From an uncultured Paracoccaceae bacterium (GTDB lineage: Bacteria > Pseudomonadota > Alphaproteobacteria > Rhodobacterales > Rhodobacteraceae): a DNA stretch of 64,000 nt. Below are positions 46,250 to 54,523 of this stretch, one piece after another. The translations under genes and the position numbers were made by a program. Within the stretch, counting starts at the first letter, position 1; each line of letters opens with the position of its first letter. The stretch is from assembly GCA_937138255.1 (NCBI GenBank), contig CAKZOU010000034.1, forward strand, positions 81,639 through 145,638. Reading direction: 5' to 3'. The notes beneath the pieces are model-generated. The model was not told the origin of the DNA. It saw only the letters and a list, made by a program, of their open reading frames with translations, and did no database searches.

Positions 46250-47215
46250 CTAGCGGCCAAAGCGCCATTCGGTGATCTGCTGATAGGTCTCGCCGGGGCG
46301 CAGGCGGATCGTTGGAAAATCGGGATGGTTCGGCGCATCGGGCCAAAGCTGGGCCTCGAAGGCGAGGCCCTCGTAGTTTTGATGCCCCGGCCGCCCCGCA
46401 TCGCGCCCGTCGAACACATGAAGCCCCGGCTCGGTCGTGGCCATGGTCATGGTCACGCCGCTCTTGCCCTTGAGCCATAAGACATCGCGCAGTAGCCCGC
46501 GGGCCTCGCCCGTGCAGAAGTTGTTGTCGAGCGGCGGATTTCCCGGCGTGGGCATTCTTGCCGCGCGGAAATCAAACTCCGTGCCTGCGGCCTCGGCAAT
46601 CTCGCCGGTGGGCAAGCCTTCGTCGGTGATCGGCAGGATGTGGTCGGCGGCGATCTTCAGACTGTGGCCCTCCCAACTCTCTGACCCATCAAGGTTCCAA
46701 TAGCTGTGATTGGCGAGGTTCATCAGCGTTGTGTCATCGGTCGTCGCCGTCAGCGTCAGCCGCAGGGTCGCCGGTGCGCTGATCTTGAAGGTTGCCCTGA
46801 TCGTACGATTGCCCGGAAGCTCGCAAACACCATCGGCAAGCTTGATCTCGAACGTCGCCGAAGCGGGCCCGTGGTCGGCCAATCGCCAGATCTGATAGTG
46901 GGTGCTATTGCGCCCCGAATGCAGCGAATGCTTGCGGTCCTGATTGCGCTCGAGCTCGTGCATCATCCCGCCGATCCGCACCCGCCCGCCGCCGATCCGG
47001 TTGGCGACAGGGCCGATGATCCCGCCGTGATAGCGCATCTCTTTGGCATAGTAGGGCAGGTGATCCGAACCGAGCGTCAGATCATAAGGCACACCGGCCA
47101 GCCGCACGGAATGCAGATTGGCCCCCAGAGTGAGGAGGCCAACCGTCAGGTCGCCCGCGGAAATCTCGACACGGTGAACGTCTTTGCCGCCAGCGGTCTG
47201 GCCGAAAGGTTGCAT
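46250..47215 (-). CDS. galM: Aldose 1-epimerase (galactose mutarotase family)
   Basis: A 321-residue mutarotase. Key text: LGANLHSVRL, YHGGIIGPVANRIGGGRV, NHSYWNLDG with the catalytic His, LDNNFCTG, and the late QLWPDAPNHPDFPTIRLRPGETY. The start at 47215 follows the soeC stop by seven bases, so it is probably transcribed with sulfite dehydrogenase, an odd partnership. The frame opens upstream into soeC without support. Confidence 0.9.
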   Translation of the reverse strand: MQPFGQTAGGKDVHRVEISAGDLTVGLLTLGANLHSVRLAGVPYDLTLGSDHLPYYAKEMRYHGGIIGPVANRIGGGRVRIGGMMHELERNQDRKHSLHSGRNSTHYQIWRLADHGPASATFEIKLADGVCELPGNRTIRATFKISAPATLRLTLTATTDDTTLMNLANHSYWNLDGSESWEGHSLKIAADHILPITDEGLPTGEIAEAAGTEFDFRAARMPTPGNPPLDNNFCTGEARGLLRDVLWLKGKSGVTMTMATTEPGLHVFDGRDAGRPGHQNYEGLAFEAQLWPDAPNHPDFPTIRLRPGETYQQITEWRFGR

Positions 47216-47222
47216 GATCGGC

Positions 47223-48095
47223 TCAGCGCTTGCCGTAGTAGAGGCCGACAACGTGTTCGGCCTGCGCAAAGAACAGCCAGCGCGAGGCGAAGACGCCGAC
47301 GATATGCGAAACGATGGCAAGGGCCGCAAGCATATGGCCGAAGGGGGCGAGGAGGAGCAGGATCGGCAGACCGATCCCCATCAGAAGCGACAGGATCCGC
47401 AAGCGCCCCGCGTGTTTGCGGCCGACGACATAGACCATCTCCTTGAGAAGATAGTTGGTGCCGGTATGCGGCGGCTCGAAGGCGCGGACCTGTGCGGCGG
47501 TGCCAAGGCCCGTGGCCGTTCCGATGTCGGAGCCCGATTTGCCCAAGGCCCCGTCGCCGCGCATCCAGTTGAGAAGCTGCAAAAGGCCCGTCAATGCCAA
47601 GAGGGCGAGAGCATAGTCGACCTGTCCGGTCATCAGGCTGCCGCCCGCACCGGCATAGCCGAGGAACATCAGGGGCGTCGAGAAATCGCGCCAGCGCGGC
47701 ACGGTCTTGAGCTGGGCATAGATCATCGAGGTCGCAAAGACGGTCAGGAGCGAGAGGATTGCGCCGACATAGCCGACATAGGCCCAGCGCGTCTTGAGGA
47801 AGACGAGCCCCGCGCCATAGGCGGCCATGACGAGAAGCGCGACCACCGACAAGACGCCCTCGCGGCTGAGCCAGCTGGTCTTCCATTGGGTGAACGCACG
47901 AAGCGCGCGCTCGGGGTGTTTGAGGTGGAAGGTCGAGGCGATGAGGCCGCCGACCGAGAATAGATAGGCGATGGCGAACCAGATGAAGGCCATGAGGCCT
48001 TCAGGCACGATCATGCCGAGGCCGATAAAGAACAGCATGCCAAAACCGATGCCCGACAGCGTGGTGAAGATGATGACAGACTTTGCGGGATGCAT
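47223..48095 (-). CDS. soeC: Sulfite dehydrogenase membrane subunit (DmsC/NrfD-type anchor)
   Basis: A 290-residue integral membrane protein with about eight hydrophobic segments, of the DmsC family. It anchors the SoeAB dimer to the cytoplasmic face and passes electrons from sulfite to quinone. HPAKSVIIFTTLSGIGFGMLFF and HLKHPERALRAFTQWKTSWLSREG are typical. It abuts soeB (48095) within the operon soeA-soeB-soeC. Confidence 0.88.
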   Translation of the reverse strand: MHPAKSVIIFTTLSGIGFGMLFFIGLGMIVPEGLMAFIWFAIAYLFSVGGLIASTFHLKHPERALRAFTQWKTSWLSREGVLSVVALLVMAAYGAGLVFLKTRWAYVGYVGAILSLLTVFATSMIYAQLKTVPRWRDFSTPLMFLGYAGAGGSLMTGQVDYALALLALTGLLQLLNWMRGDGALGKSGSDIGTATGLGTAAQVRAFEPPHTGTNYLLKEMVYVVGRKHAGRLRILSLLMGIGLPILLLLAPFGHMLAALAIVSHIVGVFASRWLFFAQAEHVVGLYYGKR

Positions 48096-48856
48096 CAGGC
48101 GTTACCTCCGGGAAGGGCCGACAGCATCTTGTCGAGCCAGCCGACAAAGCCTTTGCCATCGGTGGCGACCGGCTCGAGAAGCGGCGCGAGCGTGTTGATC
48201 TCGCCGCTGCAATCCTTGGGGCGCGGCGGCAGGTATTTGTTGGTCGGGCGGGTGCCCTGTTCGGGCATCAGGTCCATCCCGCCGCGCTCGGCGGTGAGCT
48301 TGCTGACGTTAGAATTGGGATCGGCGAAATCGCCGAAATGCCGCGCACCCGCGGGGCAGGTGCGAACGCAAGCCGGGATCTGATCCTCTTCGGGGAGGTT
48401 CTCGTTATAGATCCGGTCGATGCAGAGGGTGCATTTCTTCATCACACCCGCCGTGGCGTCGAGTTCCCGCGCGCCATAGGGGCAGGCCCAGGCGCAAAGG
48501 CCGCAGCCGATGCAGGCATCTTCGTTGACCAGAACGATCCCGTCTGCCGTCCGCTTATAGCTCGCGCCGGTCGGGCAGACCGTTACGCAGGGCGCATCTT
48601 CGCAATGCAGGCAGGATTTCGGGAAGTGGATGAGCTGCGCGGGTCCGGTCTCGGGTTTGACCTCGTAGCTGTGCACACGGTTGAGGAAGGTGCCCGAGAC
48701 ATCGGGGCCATAGGCATCTGTGTCGGAAAGGGCAGCGCCATAGTTTTCGGTGTTCCAGCCTTTGCAGGAGATCACGCAGGCATGGCAGCCGACGCAGGTA
48801 TCAAGGTCGATCACCAGCCCGAGCTTGCGGTCGGTCGATTGGGGAAGTTGGGTCAT
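48095..48856 (-). CDS. soeB: Sulfite dehydrogenase iron-sulfur subunit
   Basis: A 253-residue ferredoxin-like electron-transfer subunit with four [4Fe-4S] Cys clusters: the first is CVGCHACVISC (21-31), then CLHCEDAPCVTVCP, CIGCGLCAWACP and CTLCID/CVRTCP. It passes electrons from SoeA to SoeC. DmsB of DMSO reductase has the same layout; the taurine context and the absence of a Tat signal on SoeA favour sulfite oxidation. Confidence 0.9.
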   Translation of the reverse strand: MTQLPQSTDRKLGLVIDLDTCVGCHACVISCKGWNTENYGAALSDTDAYGPDVSGTFLNRVHSYEVKPETGPAQLIHFPKSCLHCEDAPCVTVCPTGASYKRTADGIVLVNEDACIGCGLCAWACPYGARELDATAGVMKKCTLCIDRIYNENLPEEDQIPACVRTCPAGARHFGDFADPNSNVSKLTAERGGMDLMPEQGTRPTNKYLPPRPKDCSGEINTLAPLLEPVATDGKGFVGWLDKMLSALPGGNA

Positions 48857-51681
48857 GACTTGGTCTTCCAGGCAAGGTTCTTGGGTGCCTGCGGCACCGG
48901 AGACTTGATCGGCGGGTGATGCGGCTGGCTGGCCTTGGGCGCATCGGCGCGATTGATATCGACGCGCAGATCGAACCAGGCGGCTTGGCCCGTCACCGGA
49001 TCGGAATTGGCCCAGCGCATCCCGTCGCCCCGCGGCGGCAGAAGCTCGCTGATGAGGTGGTTGAGAAGGAAGCCCTTGGACGATTCAGACGTCTCGCCCT
49101 CAAGCGCCCATGCCCCCTGCCGTTTGCCGATGGCGTTCCATGTCCAGGCGGTCTTGGAATTGAGCGCCTGCATTTCCATCGCCGGAACCGTGATCTCGCC
49201 ATGTGCCGAGGTGACCTTGGCCCAGTCGCCCGGCTTGAAGCCGCGTTTCTTCCAGATCTCGGTCGGGATATAGAGCGGGTTCATCCCGTGCAGTTGGCGC
49301 AGCCAGGCGTTCTGGCTGCCCCAGCTGTGATACATGGCCATGGGCCGCTGGGTGAGCGCGTGGAAGGGATAGGCTTCGGTATCGACGAGGCCTTCCTCAA
49401 AAGGTGCATACCAGATCGGCAGAGGCTCCATCGCTTTCAGGATGCGCTCGCGCAGATGCTCGGGCGGCTGGCGGTCGCCATGGCCCATCGCCGCCAGCTG
49501 GAACCGGCGCATCGGCTCGGAATAGAGCTGGAAGATATAGGGCTGCGGTGCATCGTAGAAGCCGAGCTTGACCGCCCAATCCTGATAGGCGGTGTTGAAC
49601 GGCTTGTAATAGGCGGCCTCTTCGGGAACGTGCGCCAGCCAGAAGCCGCCGTTCTTGATATAGGTATCAAGCTGCGCTTCGTTCGGCGCGCCGCGACCGT
49701 CCTGCAACCCATTGTCGCCCATGCGCCAGCCCGAGAGCGGGCCGATGCCGGGGCGGCGGATGTGGTTGGTGATATAGTCGGCGTAATCGGCGTATTTCTG
49801 GCTGCCATCGTCGTTGATGAAGGCGGGCAGGCCCAGCTTGGCGCCAAGCTCGCACAGCACCGACTGAAAGCCGCGCACATCGCGGTCGGGCTCGATCACC
49901 GGCCAGCGGATCGCATCGGCGGCGGCGTCGGCCTCGCAGATCGGGCGGTCGAGCAGGCTGATACAGTCGTGCCGCTCGAGATAGGTCGTGTCGGGCAGGA
50001 TCAGGTCGGCATAGGCGACCATTTCCGAGCTATAGGCATCGGAATAGATGATCCGCGGGATCACATATTCGCCGCTTTCGTCCTTGTCGGTCAGCATGTT
50101 CATGGTGCCCGTCGTGTTCATCGACGAGTTCCAGGCCATGTTCGCCATGTAGAGGAAAAGCGTATCAATCTTGTAGGGATCGCCCGCGTGCGCGTTGGCG
50201 ATCACCATATGCATAAGGCCATGCGCCGAGAGCGGGTTTTCCCAGCTGAACGCCTTGTCGATCCGTGCAGGCGCGCCATCGGCTGTCAGGCACAGATCGG
50301 CGGGCCCATGCGGATAGCCAAGGTGCGGGCCGTCGAGCGGCTTGCCCGGCGTGACCTTGCAATGCGGCTTGGGGTGGGCTGTTGCGGGCTTGGGATAGGG
50401 CGGCTTGAACCGCATCCCGCCCGGCGTTTCGACCGCGCCAATGAGAATCTGCAGCGTGTGCAGTGCACGGGCGGTCTGGAAACCGTTGGAGTGGGCCGAG
50501 ATGCCGCGCATCGCGTGGAACGAGACCGGGCGGCCGACCATCGTCTTGTGGGTCTTGCCGCGGAAATCGGTCCATTCGCGATCGAGAACCACGGGCTCTT
50601 CGAAAGCCACCTTGGCGATCTCGGCGGCAAGCTGGCGAATGCGGCCAGCGGAAATGCCGGTGCGCTCGGCCACGGCCTCGGGGGCATAGGCTTCGTCGAG
50701 GTATTTGTCGGCCATCAGGTGGAAGACGGGGCGATAGGTCACGCCCTTGTAGCGGTAGCTGGCCGAGAGATCAGGCTCGACACCCGCGCCATCCCATGGC
50801 GCACGCTTGCCGGTGCGGCGGTCGATCACCTGCGGCTTGCCGTCCTTGTCTTTCAGGAGAAGGCCGTTCTCGGGCGAGTCGGGGTCTTCGTTGACGAGAC
50901 AGGCGGCGTTGGTGAACTGCGCGAGATAATCGAGATCGACCTTGCCCGCCTTCATCAGGCAGTGGATCAGCGACAGGATCAGAAGGCCATCTGTGCCGGG
51001 GGTGATGCCATACCAGTCGTCGGCCACGGCATTATAGCCGGTGCGGATCGGGTTGACGCCGACGACCTTGGCGCCGCGCGCCTTGATCTGGCCGATGCCG
51101 ATCTTGATGGGATTGGAATCGTGATCCTCGGCCACGCCGAAGAGGACGAACATCTTGGTGTGATCCCAGTCGGGCTGGCCAAACTCCCAGAAGGCGCCGC
51201 CCATGGTATAGATCCCGCCCGCCGCCATATTCACCGAGCAGAAACCGCCGTGCGCGGCGTAGTTGGGCGTGCCGTAGGATTGGGCCCACAGCGAGGTAAA
51301 GCTCTGCGATTGGTCGCGGCCGGTGAAGAAAGCGAGCTTTTCGGGCGCGGTCTCGCGCAGCGGTGCGAGCCAGTCGGTCGCGATCTGAAGTGCCTCGTCC
51401 CAGCTGATCTCTTCAAACTCGCCCGAGCCGCGCGGCCCGACCCGCTTCATCGGCGCACGCAGACGCGAGGGTGCGTTGACCTGCATGATGCCAGCCGAGC
51501 CCTTGGCGCAAAGGACGCCACGGTTCACCGGATGGTCGCGGTTGCCTTCGATATAGGCGACCTTGCCATCTTTCATGTGCACGTTGATGCCGCAACGGCA
51601 GGCACACATATAGCAGGTGGTCTTGCGGATTTCGTCTGAGACTTTCGGAGAAAGGTCGATCTTCGGTTCGTCGAGGCTCAT
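48853..51681 (-). CDS. soeA: Cytoplasmic sulfite dehydrogenase, molybdopterin catalytic subunit
   Basis: A 942-residue molybdo-bis(MGD) enzyme that oxidises sulfite to sulfate at the cytoplasmic face. The N-terminal [4Fe-4S] motif is C23-x2-C26-x3-C30 with C58, and a candidate Mo ligand is Cys148 in GGFCSVN. There is no twin-arginine signal, unlike DmsA, TorA or PhsA, which fits the cytoplasmic SoeA group. The following soeB and soeC and the neighbouring xsc, tauE and tpa place it in sulfite disposal from taurine. It overlaps soeB by four bases. Confidence 0.88.
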   Translation of the reverse strand: MSLDEPKIDLSPKVSDEIRKTTCYMCACRCGINVHMKDGKVAYIEGNRDHPVNRGVLCAKGSAGIMQVNAPSRLRAPMKRVGPRGSGEFEEISWDEALQIATDWLAPLRETAPEKLAFFTGRDQSQSFTSLWAQSYGTPNYAAHGGFCSVNMAAGGIYTMGGAFWEFGQPDWDHTKMFVLFGVAEDHDSNPIKIGIGQIKARGAKVVGVNPIRTGYNAVADDWYGITPGTDGLLILSLIHCLMKAGKVDLDYLAQFTNAACLVNEDPDSPENGLLLKDKDGKPQVIDRRTGKRAPWDGAGVEPDLSASYRYKGVTYRPVFHLMADKYLDEAYAPEAVAERTGISAGRIRQLAAEIAKVAFEEPVVLDREWTDFRGKTHKTMVGRPVSFHAMRGISAHSNGFQTARALHTLQILIGAVETPGGMRFKPPYPKPATAHPKPHCKVTPGKPLDGPHLGYPHGPADLCLTADGAPARIDKAFSWENPLSAHGLMHMVIANAHAGDPYKIDTLFLYMANMAWNSSMNTTGTMNMLTDKDESGEYVIPRIIYSDAYSSEMVAYADLILPDTTYLERHDCISLLDRPICEADAAADAIRWPVIEPDRDVRGFQSVLCELGAKLGLPAFINDDGSQKYADYADYITNHIRRPGIGPLSGWRMGDNGLQDGRGAPNEAQLDTYIKNGGFWLAHVPEEAAYYKPFNTAYQDWAVKLGFYDAPQPYIFQLYSEPMRRFQLAAMGHGDRQPPEHLRERILKAMEPLPIWYAPFEEGLVDTEAYPFHALTQRPMAMYHSWGSQNAWLRQLHGMNPLYIPTEIWKKRGFKPGDWAKVTSAHGEITVPAMEMQALNSKTAWTWNAIGKRQGAWALEGETSESSKGFLLNHLISELLPPRGDGMRWANSDPVTGQAAWFDLRVDINRADAPKASQPHHPPIKSPVPQAPKNLAWKTKS

Positions 51682-51804
51682 TCAGCGCATCCATCCGTCG
51701 CCCGGACCCCGTGCAGGCAGGCCCGGAAATTTCCTGTTATTCGCATTGACCTTGCACCGGTCGCGGCGGCATCGTCGAGCCAAATCGGCAGAGCCGGAGC
51801 TGGC

Positions 51805-52656
51805 ATGACTTTCCAAGACCATATGGCCGAAAAGGCGCGTGGCAAAGCAATTCGCATCGTTTTCCCCGAATATGTTGATCTGCGGATATCTCTGGCGATG
51901 GAAGATCTGGCGAAAGGCGATGCGGTCGTCCCCTTGCGCCTTGCCGAACCGACTGATTCTCATGTTCAGGCGCTGATGGAGGCGCGTGGGCTGCCTGAGA
52001 AGATGGCTCGGCGTTTGCTCATCAAGCCGCTCTATCAAGCCGCGGCAATGGTGGCCGCAGGTGACGCAGACGCAATGATTGCAGGGGCCGGAAGCCCAAC
52101 GCGGCGGGTCATCGAGGCGGCGGGCATGGCGATCGGGCTGGCCGAGGGCGTGACCCTTCCCTCCTCCTTCTTTCTCATGGCCATGCCGGATGGGCGCGTT
52201 CTCTTGTTCGCCGACTGCGCGGTCAATGTTGCCCCGGATGCCAAGGGGCTTGCCGCCATCGCGACAGCCTCAGCGCGATCATTTGCCGCGCTCGTTGGCG
52301 AGCCGAAAGTGGCTTTGTTGTCTTTCTCGACGGGAACCAGCGGTGCAGGTGATACCGTGGATCTGGTGCGCCGCGCCGCCGAGATCTCGGGATTCCCCGG
52401 CCCCGTTCAGGCGGACGCAGCGCTCAATCCCGCTATTGCCGAGAAGAAGGGGTTTGAAGGGGGTGATGCCAATGTCCTGATCTTCCCCAATCTCGATGCA
52501 GGCAACATCGCCTACAAGCTGATGCAGGAGTTGGCCGGAGCGCAAGCGATCGGCCCGTTCCTTCAAGGATTCCGCAAGCCGGTTTGCGATCTGAGCCGGG
52601 GTGCCACGGTGAGCGACATAGTCGCCGCCGCCCATGTCGTCGCGGCGCTGGTCTAG
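51805..52656 (+). CDS. pta: Phosphate acetyltransferase, short form
   Basis: A 283-residue enzyme that makes acetyl-CoA from acetyl phosphate and CoA. It has the PTA/PTB fold text DAMIAGAGSPTRRVIEAAGMAIGL, FADCAVNVAPDAKGLAAIA, ALLSFSTGTSGAGD and NVLIFPNLDAGNIAYKLMQ. It lacks the N-terminal domains of long Pta and is a little shorter than the usual 320-330 residues. In taurine clusters this enzyme takes over the acetyl phosphate made by Xsc. Its stop shares a CTAG with the ackA stop. Confidence 0.92.
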   Translation: MTFQDHMAEKARGKAIRIVFPEYVDLRISLAMEDLAKGDAVVPLRLAEPTDSHVQALMEARGLPEKMARRLLIKPLYQAAAMVAAGDADAMIAGAGSPTRRVIEAAGMAIGLAEGVTLPSSFFLMAMPDGRVLLFADCAVNVAPDAKGLAAIATASARSFAALVGEPKVALLSFSTGTSGAGDTVDLVRRAAEISGFPGPVQADAALNPAIAEKKGFEGGDANVLIFPNLDAGNIAYKLMQELAGAQAIGPFLQGFRKPVCDLSRGATVSDIVAAAHVVAALV

Positions 52657-53717
52657 CGGCCCGCCATCACTGCCAAGGCTTCCTTGGCGATAATGCGCTC
52701 CTCATCCGCTTTGACGATATGCACAGGAAGGCTCCCGAGCCATTCAAGCCGCGCTGTAATCTTGTCGCGGACTTGAGCCGAGTTTTCGCCGATGCCGCCG
52801 GTAAAGGCGATAGCGTCGATCCCCTCAATCGCGGCGATCATCGAGCCGGCTTGGCGGGCGATCCAATAGCAGAAGTGATCGACGGCAAAAGCTGCCTCGA
52901 GCGATGGGTCGGCGAGAAGGGTTTTCATGTCGGCGGCGATCCCGGACAGGCCCAAAAGGCCGCTCTGCCGGTTGAGCATGGTTTCCGTGGCAGTTATCCC
53001 GTCTTCGGCGGCAAGGCGCAGAACCGCGGCTGCGTCAATGTCGCCTGCGCGGGTTCCCATCGGCGGGCCCGAGAGGGGCGAATAGCCCATGGTGGTCGCG
53101 ACCGACCTGCCATCTTTGATACCGCAGAGGCTGGCCCCGGCGCCGAGGTGGATCGCGAGAAGGCGCTTGGGAAGCGCCGCGCCGAAGCTTTCGACAAGGC
53201 CGGCATAGACCAGACCGTGAAAGCCGAAACGGCGGATGCCGCGGGCGCGGATCGCGGCGGGCAAAGCATAGCTGGTGGCAAGATCGGATTGACCTGCATG
53301 GAAAGCCGTATCGAAACTTGCGCTTTGCGGCAGGTCCGGCGCTCTGAGAGAAAGGGCTTCGATCCCGGCAAGGGCCGAGGGAATGTGCAATGGCGCCAGA
53401 GGGGTGCAAGAGCGGATGACGCGCAGAGTATCCTCGTCGATCAGGCGGGCGGCTTTGAAGTGCTCCCCACCATGAACGACCCGGTGCGCCGCGGCATCAT
53501 AGCCGCTTATGGGAAAACCGTGCCGCTCCAACTCGGCGAGCAGAAGGTCGATCGCATGGGCATGGTCGGCCGTGGTGATTGTGGTGGAGTGGTCGCCGAG
53601 TGTCAGCTTTCCGGCGCCGCCGATCCCGCTGATCTGGCCGCGGATCAACGGGGTCAGGGCGGTGGCAAACACACCTACCTTGAGAGACGAGGAGCCTGCG
53701 TTGATGACGAGAATCAT
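52653..53717 (-). CDS. ackA: Acetate kinase
   Basis: A 354-residue kinase interconverting acetyl phosphate and acetate/ATP. The ASKHA N-terminal motif is MILVINAGSSSLKVGVF; later AAHRVVHGGEHF, IPSALAGIEAL, ASFDTAFHAGQ, RRFGFHGLVYA, IHLGAGASLCGIKDGRSVATTMG and FTGGIGENSAQVR. It is shorter than the common 390-400. The start at 53717 overlaps the exporter stop (ATGA). It lets Xsc-derived acetyl phosphate yield ATP when acetyl-CoA is in excess. Confidence 0.93.
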   Translation of the reverse strand: MILVINAGSSSLKVGVFATALTPLIRGQISGIGGAGKLTLGDHSTTITTADHAHAIDLLLAELERHGFPISGYDAAAHRVVHGGEHFKAARLIDEDTLRVIRSCTPLAPLHIPSALAGIEALSLRAPDLPQSASFDTAFHAGQSDLATSYALPAAIRARGIRRFGFHGLVYAGLVESFGAALPKRLLAIHLGAGASLCGIKDGRSVATTMGYSPLSGPPMGTRAGDIDAAAVLRLAAEDGITATETMLNRQSGLLGLSGIAADMKTLLADPSLEAAFAVDHFCYWIARQAGSMIAAIEGIDAIAFTGGIGENSAQVRDKITARLEWLGSLPVHIVKADEERIIAKEALAVMAGR

Positions 53718-54454
53718 GCCAGCGCCTTCCACAGGCCAAGGAGCGATAAAGCTGCGAGGAGGAGGATCGCGAAGCGGCGGAAGTTTTCGGGCGCCGCATT
53801 GAAGAAATGCCGCGAGCCGAGCCAGAGGCCGATGAGCAGGATGGGCATGCTGAGGGCCACGGCCTTGAGCGTGTCGGCCGTGACCATCCCGGCGGAGCCC
53901 ATGAGTGGCACGGTCCAGAGATCGAGCAGGGTGAAATAGGCAATCAGGGTGGCGCGGAAGGCGGCCGCGCGGATCGGCTGGGCGGCGAAGAAGGCGGCGA
54001 CCGAGAGGCCACCCACCGCCGCGCCGTTGGTCAGGCCCGAGATGATGCCGATGCCGAAATGGGCCGGGCCCGGGGCCGCCTGCTTCATATGCCAGCCGGC
54101 CCAGAGGATTGCGCACATGATCAGGATGAAGGTCGAGATGACCGCACGGGCAGTATCGACGCCAATACCGGCGAGAACCCAAACGCCGAGGGGAACGCCG
54201 ATGAAGGCTCCACCAAAGAGATAGAGCACCCGCCGCCAGTCGATGTCTGGGCGGATCCCGCGGGCTTGGGCGATGGTCAGGAGGATGTCGCAGATCAAAA
54301 CCACGGGGACGAAATGGAGGGGGTTGGTCACCAGCGAGGCGGAGGAGACGACGAGCGCCGCCATGCCGAAGCCCGAATAGCCACGCACATAGGCCGCGCC
54401 GAAGAGGGCGACGGCCATCCAGAGGGATTGGAGTTGTGTCAGATCAAAGGGCAA
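53714..54454 (-). CDS. TauE/SafE family sulfite or organosulfur exporter
   Basis: About 246 residues with seven to eight membrane segments, of the DUF81/TauE group. RGYSGFGMAALVVSSASLVTNPLHFVPVVLICDI and GLTNGAAVGGLSVAAFFAAQP are typical. In the Xsc context it probably exports sulfite. The start is uncertain: TTG 54454 gives MPFDLTQLQ, ATG 54418 starts at the first membrane segment, and the open frame extends to 54505 through the repeat element. It sits between xsc and ackA in one direction. Confidence 0.82.
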   Translation of the reverse strand: MPFDLTQLQSLWMAVALFGAAYVRGYSGFGMAALVVSSASLVTNPLHFVPVVLICDILLTIAQARGIRPDIDWRRVLYLFGGAFIGVPLGVWVLAGIGVDTARAVISTFILIMCAILWAGWHMKQAAPGPAHFGIGIISGLTNGAAVGGLSVAAFFAAQPIRAAAFRATLIAYFTLLDLWTVPLMGSAGMVTADTLKAVALSMPILLIGLWLGSRHFFNAAPENFRRFAILLLAALSLLGLWKALA

Positions 54455-54461
54455 GGGATGT

Positions 54462-54511
54462 GCGGGGGGCCAGCCCCCCGCTCCCCCCGGAGTATTTCCG
54501 GCCAAAAGAAG
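54462..54511. repeat. Intergenic repeat: GC hairpin plus CGGAGTATTT element (copy 2)
   Basis: A nine-pair hairpin GCGGGGGGC-CA-GCCCCCCGC (54462-54481) is joined to CCCCCGGAGTATTT...GCCAAAAGAAG (54484-54511), matching 26 of 28 bases of the copy at 7647-7674. It lies between xsc and the exporter gene and may attenuate read-through from xsc. Confidence 0.75.
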
Positions 54512-54523
54512 GGGGCCGGTGGA

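Noticed and set aside
48916..51639. A 907-codon open frame on the plus strand opposite soeA
   Set aside because: Its text is low-complexity Gly/Ala/Arg/Ile without motifs, and soeA on the minus strand has all Fe-S and molybdopterin features. High GC favours long antisense frames.
53718..54182. N-terminal extension of acetate kinase
   Set aside because: Runs through the exporter gene in another frame; the ASKHA N-terminal motif begins at 53717.
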